A stretch of 64,000 nucleotides of DNA from Vreelandella neptunia. Its GTDB lineage: Bacteria; Pseudomonadota; Gammaproteobacteria; Pseudomonadales; Halomonadaceae. Numbering within the stretch: the stretch's first letter is position 1; the number at the start of each line of letters is the position of its first letter. A program made the position numbers and the translations under genes. Below are positions 9,951-20,200 of this stretch, one piece after another. The stretch spans positions 124,001 to 188,000 of the forward strand of contig NZ_JAKVTW010000002.1 in the NCBI RefSeq assembly GCF_022489065.1, in the 5' to 3' direction. The notes below the pieces were generated by a model. That model ran no database searches, was not told the origin of the DNA, and saw only the letters and a list, made by a program, of their open reading frames with translations.

Positions 9951-12302
9951 ATGAAAATCAAGACCCTTGGAATGGCGGCACTCTTGCTGGCAGGCGCCAG
10001 CGGCGCCCAAGCACAATCCTTTGATGTTTCTGACATTCGAGTGGAAGGACTGCAGCGGGTATCTGCCGCCTCGGTCTTCAATGCATTTCCGGTAAGTGCC
10101 AACGAGCGCGTTAGCGAAGCGCAGTTGGCCGCTGCTGCCCGTGACTTGTTTGCCACAGGGCTATTTGACGATGTCTCCCTGGCACGCGAAGGCGATGTAC
10201 TGGTTATTCAAGTCGTCGAGCGCCCGACCATCGCGCGGCTAGATATTAGCGGCAACGATCAGATATCCGAAGAAGACTTGCGCAATGGCTTGCGTGAATC
10301 GGGGCTCTCTGAAGGCCAAGTGCTGGAGCTCTCCACGCTTGAAGAGATTCAGCGCGAGCTGGAAGCGGTATATCAGTCTCAAGGCCGCTACAGTGCCAGC
10401 ATCGACACCGAAGTTGAGGAAGTTGATGAGGGGCGGGTTCAGGTCAATATTAATATCAACGAAGGTGAAGTGGCCAAGATTCGACAGATTAACATTGTCG
10501 GCAACGAAGCCTTTGATGATGAAACGTTGCGCGAAGTGTTCGAGCTAAATGACCGGCCAGGACGTATTTTCGGCTGGTTCTCTAGCGATGAGTACTCCCG
10601 TGAAGCGCTTTCCGGTGATATTGAGCGACTGCGTTCGTTCTACCTGGATCGTGGTTACGTCAATTTCGATGTAACGTCGACCCAGGTGTCGATTGGCCCG
10701 GAAAAATCCGAAATCTTTATTACTCTGAACGTCGATGAAGGGACCCAGTATCGCGTTGGCAATATTCGTTTCGCAGGCGATCTTCAGATCAGCGAAAATG
10801 AAGCCCGCCAACTGCTGACCGTTGAAGAGGGTGAGATTTTCTCCCGCGGCGATGTCAATACGTCTACGGAAGCGCTACGCCAGCGTCTAGGTGCTGAGGG
10901 TTTTGCGTTCGCTGATATTCAGGGCGTGCCTGAAATGGCTGACGATGGTGAAACGGTTGATCTGGTCATTGCCGTTAATCCTGGCGAGCGTGCCTACGTG
11001 CGTCGTATCGAGTTCTTCGGCAACACCACTACTCAAGATGAAGTTCTGCGCCGCGAAATGACGCAGTTAGAAGGCGCGCCGGCTTCCACCGAAGCCATTA
11101 CTCAATCGCGTCAGCGTCTAGAGCGACTGGGTTTCTTTAGCCAGGTAGAGGTGGACACTCAGCCTGTACCCGGTGAGCCTGATTTGCTGGATGTAACCTA
11201 CAATGTCGAAGAGCAGCCCTCTGGCTCGGTCTCTGCCAGCGTTGGTTTCTCGCAAAGTGCCGGCGTTATTTACGGCGTAGGCCTATCGCAGAATAACTTC
11301 CTGGGCACGGGTAACCGGGTCAACGTGGGTGCTCAGCGCAGTGACACCTTTACCAGCGTCAACTTCGGCTTTACCGACCCCTACTGGACGCTGGACGGAA
11401 TTTCTCGCGGTTACAATGTTTTCTATCGCGAAACCGATTATGCCGACTCGGATATCTCGACGTTTTCGACGGATGCTTATGGTGCTGGAATTAACTTCGG
11501 CTACCCTGTTAGCGAGCTGTCGCGGCTTAACTTCGGTGCCAGCCTTGAAGATCTTACGGTGAAAACTTACTTCGATACAGCCTCGGAAATTCGCCGTTAC
11601 GTAGAAGATCAGGGCGAAGATGCACAAAGTCTTAAGTTGACCGCTAGCTGGACGCGTAACAACCTCAACCGCGGCATCATGCCAACGGACGGCAGCTATC
11701 AGCGTCTATCGTTAGAAACGGGTGTGCCGGGCAGCGATGCCGAGTATTACAAACTGCGCGCGCGGGCTCAGCAGCTTTTCCCGATCAATAATGATGAGAC
11801 CTGGGCGTTCAAATTTACCGGCAATGTCGGCTATGCCGATACATTGGGCGGGAATGATCCTTACCCGTTCTATGAAAACTTCTACGCGGGCGGCCTTGGC
11901 TCAGTACGTGGCTTCACATCGAATACCCTTGGACAGCGCACCACGCCAGCAACCGAAGGCGGTCGGGATCGCACCCTGGGTGGTAACATTTCAATAGAAG
12001 GTAGCGCCGAGATCATTTTCCCGATGCCGTTTGTTGAAGATCAGCGTGCGCTGCAAACATCGCTCTTCCTGGATGGCGGTAACACTTTCTTGAGTTCGTG
12101 CTACGACGTGCTTGCAGAAGACGCAGGCCGCCAGCAGTGTAACTCCGGTGTTGATCTTGGTGATTTACGCTACAGCGCGGGTATTGGCCTCTCTTGGTTG
12201 ACGCCAGTGGGCCCGCTGACCTTTAGCGTCGCCGAGCCTCTGAACGATGAGAGCGGAGACGATACCCAGTTCTTCCAGTTCTCACTCGGGCAAACGTTCT
12301 AA
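9951..12302 (+). CDS. bamA: Outer membrane protein assembly factor BamA
   Basis: Central Omp85 component that inserts beta-barrel proteins into the outer membrane. The 783-residue precursor has a signal peptide ending at GAQA|QSF, then five POTRA domains (about 25-425) and a 16-strand barrel. The lid-loop VRGF motif occurs in GSVRGFTSNTLGQR, and the chain ends in the aromatic residue phenylalanine (FSLGQTF). An upstream in-frame start at 9921 would disrupt the signal peptide. rseP lies upstream and skp downstream. Confidence 0.97.
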   Translation: MKIKTLGMAALLLAGASGAQAQSFDVSDIRVEGLQRVSAASVFNAFPVSANERVSEAQLAAAARDLFATGLFDDVSLAREGDVLVIQVVERPTIARLDISGNDQISEEDLRNGLRESGLSEGQVLELSTLEEIQRELEAVYQSQGRYSASIDTEVEEVDEGRVQVNININEGEVAKIRQINIVGNEAFDDETLREVFELNDRPGRIFGWFSSDEYSREALSGDIERLRSFYLDRGYVNFDVTSTQVSIGPEKSEIFITLNVDEGTQYRVGNIRFAGDLQISENEARQLLTVEEGEIFSRGDVNTSTEALRQRLGAEGFAFADIQGVPEMADDGETVDLVIAVNPGERAYVRRIEFFGNTTTQDEVLRREMTQLEGAPASTEAITQSRQRLERLGFFSQVEVDTQPVPGEPDLLDVTYNVEEQPSGSVSASVGFSQSAGVIYGVGLSQNNFLGTGNRVNVGAQRSDTFTSVNFGFTDPYWTLDGISRGYNVFYRETDYADSDISTFSTDAYGAGINFGYPVSELSRLNFGASLEDLTVKTYFDTASEIRRYVEDQGEDAQSLKLTASWTRNNLNRGIMPTDGSYQRLSLETGVPGSDAEYYKLRARAQQLFPINNDETWAFKFTGNVGYADTLGGNDPYPFYENFYAGGLGSVRGFTSNTLGQRTTPATEGGRDRTLGGNISIEGSAEIIFPMPFVEDQRALQTSLFLDGGNTFLSSCYDVLAEDAGRQQCNSGVDLGDLRYSAGIGLSWLTPVGPLTFSVAEPLNDESGDDTQFFQFSLGQTF

Positions 12303-12375
12303 GGAATGATTGCTCTAAGAGACAATTGTTCTACAGGCAAACGTTCAAAAGAGCTGTCGTTTTAAAATTGCTAGA

Positions 12376-12398
12376 CCGCGTGCCATGGTGGCGCGCGG
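12376..12398 (+). other. Strong hairpin between bamA and skp
   Basis: CCGCGTGCC and GGCGCGCGG form a 9-bp stem (one G-U pair) over an ATGGT loop, about 75 bases after bamA. There is no following U-run, which argues for RNA processing or stability rather than termination. Confidence 0.5.
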
Positions 12399-12424
12399 CT
12401 GGCGTGACCTGAGGAGTTAACACA

Positions 12425-12925
12425 ATGCGTAAACTGACAGCGGTTGTATGCCTGTTGGGCGCGATGATTTTGCCTGCCCACGCCGCAGAAGTCGCCGTAT
12501 TGGACTGGCGCGCGGCGCTAATGAATACTCAGTCTGCACAGGCATCACTGAGCAGCCTTGAAGGGCAAATTGGGAATCAACAGCGTGAAGCACAGAACCT
12601 GGGCAATGAGCTGCAGCAACTTCAGCAACGTCTTCAGAACGAAGGCGAAACCATGGCACAGTCCCAGCGCGAATCATTGATTAGTGAGCTACAGCAAAAA
12701 GGCGGCCGCTTTGAACAGCTGCGCCAGGAAGTGATGCAGGCACAGCAGCGCTCTGAACAGCAGTTTTTAGAAGGCGCTGAGGCGAAGCTGGAACAGGCGG
12801 TTGCGCAGGTGCTTGAGCGCCACAGTATTGATGTGTTGGTCGAGCCCCAGGGCGTACTGCACTCAGGGGTGGATCTACCGAATGTGACTGATGAAGTCAC
12901 ACAGATTTTCGACACCTTGAACTAA
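12425..12925 (+). CDS. skp: Periplasmic chaperone Skp/OmpH family
   Basis: Binds unfolded outer-membrane proteins in the periplasm and passes them to the Bam complex. The 166-residue precursor has a signal peptide ending PAHAA|EVAVLDWRAAL. A long Gln/Glu-rich helical section (about 40-125) corresponds to the Skp tentacles. The C-terminal part, DVLVEPQGVLHSG, returns to the beta body of the family. SD GAGGAG at 12411-12416 supports the start. The position directly after bamA is conserved in gammaproteobacteria. Confidence 0.92.
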   Translation: MRKLTAVVCLLGAMILPAHAAEVAVLDWRAALMNTQSAQASLSSLEGQIGNQQREAQNLGNELQQLQQRLQNEGETMAQSQRESLISELQQKGGRFEQLRQEVMQAQQRSEQQFLEGAEAKLEQAVAQVLERHSIDVLVEPQGVLHSGVDLPNVTDEVTQIFDTLN

Positions 12926-12938
12926 TTTTAAACGATGA

Positions 12939-12961
12939 TTGGTGTGGTCAAGCCACACCAA
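12939..12961 (+). other. Perfect hairpin between skp and lpxD
   Basis: TTGGTGTGG and CCACACCAA form a perfect 9-bp stem with loop TCAAG, starting 13 bases after the skp stop. No U-run follows. Together with 12376-12398 it brackets the skp message. Confidence 0.55.
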
Positions 12962-12978
12962 AGCTTCCCTGGGCTCCC

Positions 12979-14013
12979 ATGACGCACGCTTCTCATCATC
13001 TTACCCTCGCAGACATTGCACGCCACCTGGACATTGCCATTAGCGGTAATGGCCAGCAGCCGATACGTGGTCTGGCGACGCTAAAAGAAGCGCAGCCTGA
13101 TCAAGTGGCTTTTTTAGCCAATCGCGCCTATTTAAAAGATTTGGCGACGACGAAGGCAGCAGCAGTGTTATTACACCCTGAGTATGGCAAACACTGCCCG
13201 GTTTCGCGTCTTGAAATCGATAATCCTTATTTGGGTTACGCCAAGCTATCGCAGCTGTTTGATCCATTACCGGCACGCGACGTCATTGGCGTTCACCCAA
13301 CCGCAGTAGTGGGTGAAAACGTAACGTTAGGCACCGATGTCTCCATCCAGGCTCATGCTGTGATTGAAGCCGGCGTGGTGCTGGGTGACCGCGTAGTGAT
13401 TGGGGCAGGGAGCGTCATAGGGGCCGACAGCATTATCGGTGAAGCAACGCGCTTGCATGCCAATGTCACACTCTGCCATGGCGTAGTAATTGGTAAACGA
13501 GGCATCTTGCAAAGCGGTTGTGTGATTGGTGGCGACGGCTTTGGTTTTGCTCACGACGGCGCTGGCTGGCATAAAATTGCCCAGTTGGGGGGCGTTGTGC
13601 TTGGTGATGACGTGGAAGTCGGTAGTTGCTCCAGCATTGATCGCGGTGCGTTAGGCGACACGGTAATTGGTGATGACGTCAAAATTGATAGTCAGGTACA
13701 AATTGCTCATAACGTCATCATAGGCGACCACAGCGCTCTAGCGGGCTGTGTGGGCATTGCGGGCTCTACCAAGGTGGGTAAACACTGCATGCTGGGCGGT
13801 GGTGTCGGTTTATCTGGCCATTTGACCATCTGCGATGGTGTGCAGGTAACGGGGATGAGCTTGGTAACGAACTCAATCCATGAACCAGGGGTCTACTCCT
13901 CTGGAACTGGGGCCATGCCCAATACTCAGTGGCGAAAAAATGCCGTACGCTTTAAACAGCTCGATGACATCGCTAAACGGCTAGCGAGACTGGAAAAAAA
14001 GCAACGTGATTAA
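12979..14013 (+). CDS. lpxD: UDP-3-O-(3-hydroxyacyl)glucosamine N-acyltransferase
   Basis: Third step of lipid A synthesis: N-acylation of UDP-3-O-acyl-glucosamine using acyl-ACP. The 344-residue product has an N-terminal uridine-binding domain (about 1-100), then a left-handed beta-helix built of hexapeptide repeats (about 105-300). The active-site histidine region is near IAHNVIIGDHSALAG, and a C-terminal helix with LARLEKKQ ends the chain. It is followed by a promoter-like region before fabZ. Confidence 0.96.
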   Translation: MTHASHHLTLADIARHLDIAISGNGQQPIRGLATLKEAQPDQVAFLANRAYLKDLATTKAAAVLLHPEYGKHCPVSRLEIDNPYLGYAKLSQLFDPLPARDVIGVHPTAVVGENVTLGTDVSIQAHAVIEAGVVLGDRVVIGAGSVIGADSIIGEATRLHANVTLCHGVVIGKRGILQSGCVIGGDGFGFAHDGAGWHKIAQLGGVVLGDDVEVGSCSSIDRGALGDTVIGDDVKIDSQVQIAHNVIIGDHSALAGCVGIAGSTKVGKHCMLGGGVGLSGHLTICDGVQVTGMSLVTNSIHEPGVYSSGTGAMPNTQWRKNAVRFKQLDDIAKRLARLEKKQRD

Positions 14014-14056
14014 TAATCGGGCTGAGCCGTCGCGCAATGATTTACCCGCTGTTGGC

Positions 14057-14084
14057 TTGAGGCTGGGTAGCAGCGCGGTATAAT
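14057..14084 (+). promoter_or_regulatory. Probable promoter for fabZ-lpxA-lpxB
   Basis: TTGAGG (14057-14062) and a consensus TATAAT (14079-14084) are separated by 16 bases. The element is in the lpxD-fabZ gap, so the distal lipid A genes may have their own promoter within the long operon. Confidence 0.55.
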
Positions 14085-14098
14085 CCTCAGCCTTTTAA

Positions 14099-14114
14099 CC
14101 AGCACGCGTGCTGG
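14099..14114 (+). repeat. 16-base perfect palindrome downstream of the fabZ promoter
   Basis: CCAGCACGCGTGCTGG reads identically on both strands. It lies 14 bases after the -10 element, around the expected transcription start, so it could be an operator or form a 5' hairpin. I do not recognise it as a known regulator's site. Confidence 0.45.
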
Positions 14115-14172
14115 TATTTGCCTGACTCTCCTCAGGAGTTCCAGGTTTTTTGTCATTTTAGAGGTCGCTACG

Positions 14173-14616
14173 ATGGTTATGGATATTAATGAAATTCGCG
14201 AATACTTGCCCCACCGTTACCCTTTTTTATTGGTGGATCGAGTAACGCAGTTAACCACCGGCGAATCCATCGTTGCGTATAAAAACGTTAGCATTAATGA
14301 ACCGTTCTTTAATGGTCATTTTCCCCATCACCCGATTATGCCCGGTGTGTTAGTGCTTGAAGCGCTTGCCCAGGTATGTGGCATTCTTGGTTTTAAAACG
14401 GTCAATAAACTGCCTGCTGATGGCTACGTTTATTATCTGGTCGGCAGTGATAATGTGCGTTTCAAGCGTCCGGTAATGCCGGGTGACAAGCTCACCTTGG
14501 AAGCTAACGTTATTAAAGGTAAAAGGGGCATCTGGAAGTTTGCATGTCGAGCCACCGTTGATGGTGAGTTGGCCTGTGAAGCGGAAATTATTTGTGCCGA
14601 GAGGAAGGTGGCTTGA
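14173..14616 (+). CDS. fabZ: 3-hydroxyacyl-[acyl-carrier-protein] dehydratase FabZ
   Basis: Dehydrates 3-hydroxyacyl-ACP in fatty-acid elongation and competes with LpxA/LpxD for the same substrate pool. The hot-dog fold contains the catalytic histidine at residue 49 in [14 protein letters not shown] and glutamate 63 in LEALAQ. The N-terminus [17 protein letters not shown] is diagnostic. At 147 residues it is normal length. Either ATG (14173 or 14179) could be used. Its TGA overlaps the proposed TTG start of lpxA. Confidence 0.96.
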   Translation: MVMDINEIREYLPHRYPFLLVDRVTQLTTGESIVAYKNVSINEPFFNGHFPHHPIMPGVLVLEALAQVCGILGFKTVNKLPADGYVYYLVGSDNVRFKRPVMPGDKLTLEANVIKGKRGIWKFACRATVDGELACEAEIICAERKVA

Positions 14617-15380
14617 TACATCCTACTGCACTGGTCGACCCAACGGCCCGTCTTGCTGACGACGTTGAGGTAGGCCCGTTTAGCATCATTGGGGCAGACG
14701 TCACTATCGGCGCTGGTTCGGTGATTGGCCCGCACGTGGTGGTTAAAGGCCCCACCACGCTGGGCGAGCGTACGCGTATCTTTCAGTTTGCCTCGGTGGG
14801 CGAAGACTGCCAGGACAAAAAATACGCAGGCGAACCGACGCGACTGGTAATGGGCGACGATAACGTCATTCGTGAAGGGGCCACTATTCACAGAGGCACC
14901 GTTCAGGATCGCAGTGAAACCACCATTGGCTCCCGCAATTTGTTTATGGCCTATGTCCATGTTGGCCATGACTGTGTCATTGGCAGCGACTGCATTTTAG
15001 CCAATCAGGTCACCCTGGCTGGCCATGTCACTATAGGTGATCATGTCATTCTCGGTGGCTTGGCGGCGGTGCATCAGTTCTGCCACTTTGGCGATCACGC
15101 TATGGCCGGTGGTGGTTCGATTATCACTAAAGATACGCCCGCCTATATCATGATTAATGGCAACCCTGCTGAAGCCCGAGGCCTCAATTTAGTTGGCTTG
15201 AAGCGGCGTGGCTTTAGCCGCGAAGCAATTAGTGCATTAACCGCCGCCTATAAAATGGTCTATCGTCAGGGGCTGACTACTGAACAGGCGTTGGCCGAAA
15301 TGCGCAGTTGTTTTGACCTGCCCGAAATCGCGCATTTTGCCGCCTCTATTGAGCGTTCGACCCGCGGCATCACCCGCTAA
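14613..15380 (+). CDS. lpxA: UDP-N-acetylglucosamine acyltransferase
   Basis: First step of lipid A synthesis: O-acylation of UDP-GlcNAc. The trimeric left-handed beta-helix is evident from many hexapeptide repeats ([29 protein letters not shown]), and the catalytic histidine lies in YVHVGHDC. I choose the TTG at 14613, giving [14 protein letters not shown], which aligns with the usual LpxA N-terminus. AGAGGAAGG lies 6 bases upstream. A TTG at 14592 would add seven residues. TTGA overlaps the fabZ stop, implying coupling. Confidence 0.94.
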   Translation: MIHPTALVDPTARLADDVEVGPFSIIGADVTIGAGSVIGPHVVVKGPTTLGERTRIFQFASVGEDCQDKKYAGEPTRLVMGDDNVIREGATIHRGTVQDRSETTIGSRNLFMAYVHVGHDCVIGSDCILANQVTLAGHVTIGDHVILGGLAAVHQFCHFGDHAMAGGGSIITKDTPAYIMINGNPAEARGLNLVGLKRRGFSREAISALTAAYKMVYRQGLTTEQALAEMRSCFDLPEIAHFAASIERSTRGITR

Positions 15381-15397
15381 CTCATGCTGATCTGCCT

Positions 15398-16570
15398 ATG
15401 ACCCTGCAACGCGTCTACCTCGTGGCCGGGGAGCTCTCTGGCGATATTCTTGGTGCTGGGCTGATGCGTGAGCTCAAAGCACGCCATCCCCACGTAGAGT
15501 TCCGTGGTATCGGCGGGCCGCGCATGCAAGTGGAGGGCATGGAGAGTCGCTTTCCTTTAGAGACCCTCGCGGTGATGGGGCTGGTTGAAGTGCTTAAACA
15601 CCTCCCCGAACTAATCCGTGTGCGCCGCATCCTGAAAGCCGAAGCCTTGGCGTGGAAGCCGGACATAATGCTCGGCATCGATGCGCCCGATTTTAACTTA
15701 GGCCTGGAGCGCCAGCTTCTCGAAGCGGGCATTACCACCGCCCACTACGTGAGTCCTTCCGTATGGGCATGGCGCCAGGGGCGGGTAAAAGGCATCGCCA
15801 AATCGGTAGACGGCATGCTGACACTGCTACCCTTTGAGGCTGCTTTTTACCGTGAACATCATGTTCCCGTTGCCTTTGTGGGGCACCCCCTGGCAGACGA
15901 AATGCCGCTGGAAAATGACCGTGTTGCCACCCGCCAAGCGCTGGAGCTGGCGCCTGATAGCCAGGTTTTGGCGCTGTTACCGGGGTCTCGGGCCAATGAA
16001 ATTCGCTTTTTGGGTGATACATTTCTAAACGCTGCCGAACAGCTTTGCCAGCGCCACCCCACGCTGCAAGTGTTGATTCCTGCGGCTACCGCTGATCGCC
16101 ACCAGGAAATCAGCACACTGCTTGCCCATTACTCCTTGCTTGCCGAGCGAACTACGCTACTGGATGGTCAGGCCCGCGAAGCGATGGTGGCGAGTGATGT
16201 GGTACTGCTGGCCTCTGGCACCGCAGCCTTGGAAGCCATGCTGTGCCACCGCGCGATGCTGGTAGCTTACAAAATGGCGCCAACCACTCACTGGCTGGCC
16301 AAGCGACTGGTGAAAACCCAGTGGGTGTCGCTACCCAATCTGATTGCTCAGGAAACGCTAGTGCCAGAACTGATTCAAGACGCCGCCTCGCCTGAAGCGA
16401 TTGCCGACCAGCTCAGCGCCATGCTAGCGGACGAGGCTAGCCGACACGCCTTGGAGTCACGCTTTGCCGAGATGCACGCCACCCTGCAACGTAACGCCAG
16501 CCGCCGTGCGGCTGAGGCGATTAGCCTGCTAGCGGCGGGTCAGCCGCTGGAGACTGTTGATGACCAATAA
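15398..16570 (+). CDS. lpxB: Lipid-A-disaccharide synthase
   Basis: Family 19 glycosyltransferase joining UDP-2,3-diacylglucosamine and lipid X at the inner membrane. The N-terminus [19 protein letters not shown] is typical. [33 protein letters not shown] and the C-terminal [13 protein letters not shown] blocks are all present. At 390 residues it matches the family. Its end overlaps the beginning of rnhB by 11 bases. Confidence 0.97.
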   Translation: MTLQRVYLVAGELSGDILGAGLMRELKARHPHVEFRGIGGPRMQVEGMESRFPLETLAVMGLVEVLKHLPELIRVRRILKAEALAWKPDIMLGIDAPDFNLGLERQLLEAGITTAHYVSPSVWAWRQGRVKGIAKSVDGMLTLLPFEAAFYREHHVPVAFVGHPLADEMPLENDRVATRQALELAPDSQVLALLPGSRANEIRFLGDTFLNAAEQLCQRHPTLQVLIPAATADRHQEISTLLAHYSLLAERTTLLDGQAREAMVASDVVLLASGTAALEAMLCHRAMLVAYKMAPTTHWLAKRLVKTQWVSLPNLIAQETLVPELIQDAASPEAIADQLSAMLADEASRHALESRFAEMHATLQRNASRRAAEAISLLAAGQPLETVDDQ

Positions 16571-17237
16571 AGGCGTGGCGATTAATAGCACCTCTGCGGA
16601 GCGCTGGACATTAGCGCACTGGATTATTGAGCACGTCGATTATCCAACGCTTGAGATTGCTTATGGTGGCGAGCGATTGGCGGGGGTCGATGAAGTAGGG
16701 CGTGGCCCGCTAATCGGCAGTGTAGTCGCCGCCGCGGTGATTCTTGATCCAACAAAGCCGATTGATGGACTCACTGACTCCAAAAAACTGAGCGCTCGCA
16801 AGCGTGAAAAGTTGGATGCCCAGATTCGCGAGCGGGCGCTGGCCTTTGCCGTGGCAGAAGCCAGCGCGGCGGAAGTGGATTCGTTGAATATTTACCACGC
16901 CACCCACTTAGCTATGCGAAGAGCTATCGATGCACTGGCACCGGCGGCGGAATATTTACTCGTGGATGGCAACAAATTACCTGGCCATCTGCTGCCAGGC
17001 CAGGCCGTGGTAAAGGGCGATTCACGCCACTGTGCCATTGCTGCAGCGTCGATTTTGGCCAAGGTTGCTCGCGACGCCCAGATGGTCGCCTTGGATGAGT
17101 GCTATCCTGAGTATGGTTTTGCGCGCCATAAAGGCTACCCGACCAAAGAGCACCTGACGGCGCTAGCAGCACACGGGCCACTGGCCGAGCATCGCCGTAG
17201 CTTCGCGCCGGTGCAGCGGCAGTTGGCGCTGCTTTAA
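16560..17237 (+). CDS. rnhB: Ribonuclease HII
   Basis: Cleaves RNA in RNA-DNA hybrids and initiates removal of single ribonucleotides. The catalytic aspartate and glutamate lie in [13 protein letters not shown], with [13 protein letters not shown] and the later [20 protein letters not shown] aspartate. The protein is 225 residues from the ATG at 16560. About 30 N-terminal residues precede the usual RNase HII start, so a later in-frame start is possible. It overlaps lpxB. Confidence 0.94.
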   Translation: MTNKGVAINSTSAERWTLAHWIIEHVDYPTLEIAYGGERLAGVDEVGRGPLIGSVVAAAVILDPTKPIDGLTDSKKLSARKREKLDAQIRERALAFAVAEASAAEVDSLNIYHATHLAMRRAIDALAPAAEYLLVDGNKLPGHLLPGQAVVKGDSRHCAIAAASILAKVARDAQMVALDECYPEYGFARHKGYPTKEHLTALAAHGPLAEHRRSFAPVQRQLALL

Positions 17238-17274
17238 CGTATTTTTCCTCACCTAGCGTTTTGCTGAGAGTCCC

Positions 17275-20200
17275 ATGACGGTACCGTTTGTTCATCTACG
17301 TTTACACAGTGAATACTCCCTGGTCGACGGCTTGGTTAAGCTCAAATCGCTGGTCAGTACCACCGCTGAACGGGCGATGCCGGCGCTGGCTTTGACCGAT
17401 GAAACCAATCTGTTTGGTTTGGTAAAGTTTTATAAAGCTGCCCAAGGGGCGGGCTTGAAGCCGATCATTGGCAGCGATTTATGGCTGCAAAACCCTCACG
17501 ACGAATCCCATCCCTACCGGTTAACGCTGCTGGCCATGAACGATGTTGGCTACCGCAACCTGACCGAGCTGATTTCTAAAGGCTGGACACACGGCCAGCG
17601 CCAGGGGCGCGCCATTCTTGATAAGCAGTGGGTGCTTGAGCAGAGCGAAGGACTGATCGCGCTTTCAGGGGCGCGAGAGGGTGAAATTGGCCGGCACCTG
17701 CTCTCTGATCATGAGCCTGAAGCACGCCAGTTACTTGAAGAGTGGCAGGCTGCGTTTCCCGAACGTTTTTATTTAGAGCTGGTTCGTACAGGGCGCCCGT
17801 TGGAAGAGGCCTGCGTTCACGCCAGCGTCAAGCTGGCCATTGAGACAGGCACACCGGTGGTGGCGACCAACGACGTGCGCTTTTTAGAGCGTGACGATTA
17901 TTGGGCCCATGAGACACGTGTCGCGATTGGCGAGGGCAAAGCGCTGGATGACCCACGCCGTGAGCGCCGCTACACCGAAGAACAATACCTAAAAAGCCCC
18001 GACGAGATGGCGGCGCTGTTCGCTGATATTCCCGAAGCGCTGGAAAACAGCGTGATGATCGCCGAGCGCTGCAGCGTGAACGTGCGATTGGGCGAGATTT
18101 TCCTGCCCGAGTTCGGCATCCCAGAAGGGATGACTCAGGATGAGTTCTTCCGCAAGGTCTCCCATGACGGTTTAACCGAGCGGCTGGATTTTCTGTTTCC
18201 CGCCGAGCGCTACCCTCGTGACAGCGAAGAGTACCAGGCGATCGATCAGCGCTACCGCGACCGGCTGGAGTTTGAGCTCAACGTTATTATCCAGATGGGC
18301 TTTCCAGGCTACTTCTTGATCGTGATGGACTTTATCCAGTGGGCCAAGGACAACAATGTGCCGGTTGGTCCAGGACGGGGCTCTGGTGCTGGTTCGCTAG
18401 TAGCCTACGCGCAAAAAATCACCGATTTGGATCCGATTGGCTACGACCTGCTCTTCGAGCGCTTTTTGAACCCTGAACGTGTCTCGATGCCTGACTTTGA
18501 CGTCGATTTCTGCATGGAGAAACGCGACAAAGTCATTGAGTACGTGGCCGAGCGCTACGGGCGTAACGCGGTTTCTCAGATTGTGACCTTTGGCACCATG
18601 GCAGCCAAGGCGGTGGTGCGTGACGTGGCCCGTGCCCAGGGGCGCCCCTATTCGCTGGGTGACAAGCTCTCCAAGCTGATCCCCTTTGAAGTGGGCATGA
18701 CCCTGGCCAAAGCCATTGAGCAGGAGCCCGCGCTCAAAGAGTTTATCGGTAACGATGAAGAAGCTGAGGAGATCTGGGAGATGGCCCTCAAGCTCGAGGG
18801 CACCACCCGGGGTACCGGTAAGCACGCCGGGGGCGTGGTCATTGCGCCGACCAAACTGACGGACTTCTCGCCGCTGTTATGCGACGAAGACGGTTCAGGC
18901 CTGGTGGTGCAATTCGACAAAAACGATATCGAAGAGGCTGGGCTGGTCAAGTTTGACTTCCTGGGTCTGCGCACGCTGACGATTATCGATTGGGCGCTGG
19001 AGATGGTCGACAAAGTCCGCAGCGTTAATGGTCAGGGGGCGCTCAATATTGACAGCATCCCACTGGACGACGCACCGACGTTTGAGATGCTCAAGCGCGC
19101 CGAAACCACCGCGGTATTCCAGCTCGAATCCCGCGGCATGAAGGAGTTGATCAAGCGCCTATTGCCCGACTCCCTGGACGATATGATCGCCCTGGTGGCA
19201 CTGTTCCGCCCAGGCCCCTTGCAGTCGGGCATGGTAGATGACTTTATCAACCGTAAGCACGGCCGGGCCGAAGTCTCTTATCCCCACCCGGATTATCAGC
19301 ATGAGCTGCTGAAGCCGGTGCTGTCGCCCACCTACGGCATTATTCTTTACCAAGAGCAGGTCATGCAGATCGCCCAGGTCATGGCGGGCTACAGCCTGGG
19401 TCAGGCCGATATGCTACGCCGGGCCATGGGTAAGAAAAAGCCCGAAGAGATGGCCAAGCAGCGTGACGGCTTTATGGAGGGTTGTGCCGCCAATGGCATC
19501 GATAAAGATTTGGCCGGTAACATCTTTGACCTGGTAGAAAAATTCGCCGGTTACGGTTTTAACAAGTCGCACTCGGCCGCCTACGCATTGGTTTCTTACC
19601 AAACCGCGTGGCTAAAAGCCCACTATCCGGGGCCCTTTATGGCTGCCGTTATGTCCACGGAAATGGACAACCTGGATAAAGTGGTACCACTGATTGAGGA
19701 GTGTCGCAACCTCAAACTCACCGTGACGCCGCCGGATGTCAACGTGGGTGGCTACAAGTTCACCGTCGATACCGATGCCCGCGTGGTGTACGGCCTGGGC
19801 GCAATTCGTGGCGTAGGTGAAGGGCCGATTGGTGCCATTGTGGAAGCCCGCGAGGCAGACGGCCCGTTTGAGGATATTTTCGATTTCTGTCGCCGTATGG
19901 ATCCTAAACGGATGAATAAGCGCACCCTGGAAGCGCTGATTCGCTCCGGTGCGCTGGATACCATAGGCCCCAACCGGGCGGTGCTGTTTGCCGCCATGGA
20001 AGACGCGCTAAAAGCCGCCGCGCAGAACCACACCAATCAGAATCTAGGCATGCTGGATATGTTTGGTGATGCATTCGCCGAGGCCGAAGAGGGCGACAGC
20101 GACGTTTACGCCGAGTATATCAACGCCCGTGAATGGACCGACCGCGAGCGGCTCTCAGGAGAGAAAGATACCCTGGGGCTCTATCTCACGGGTCACCCGA

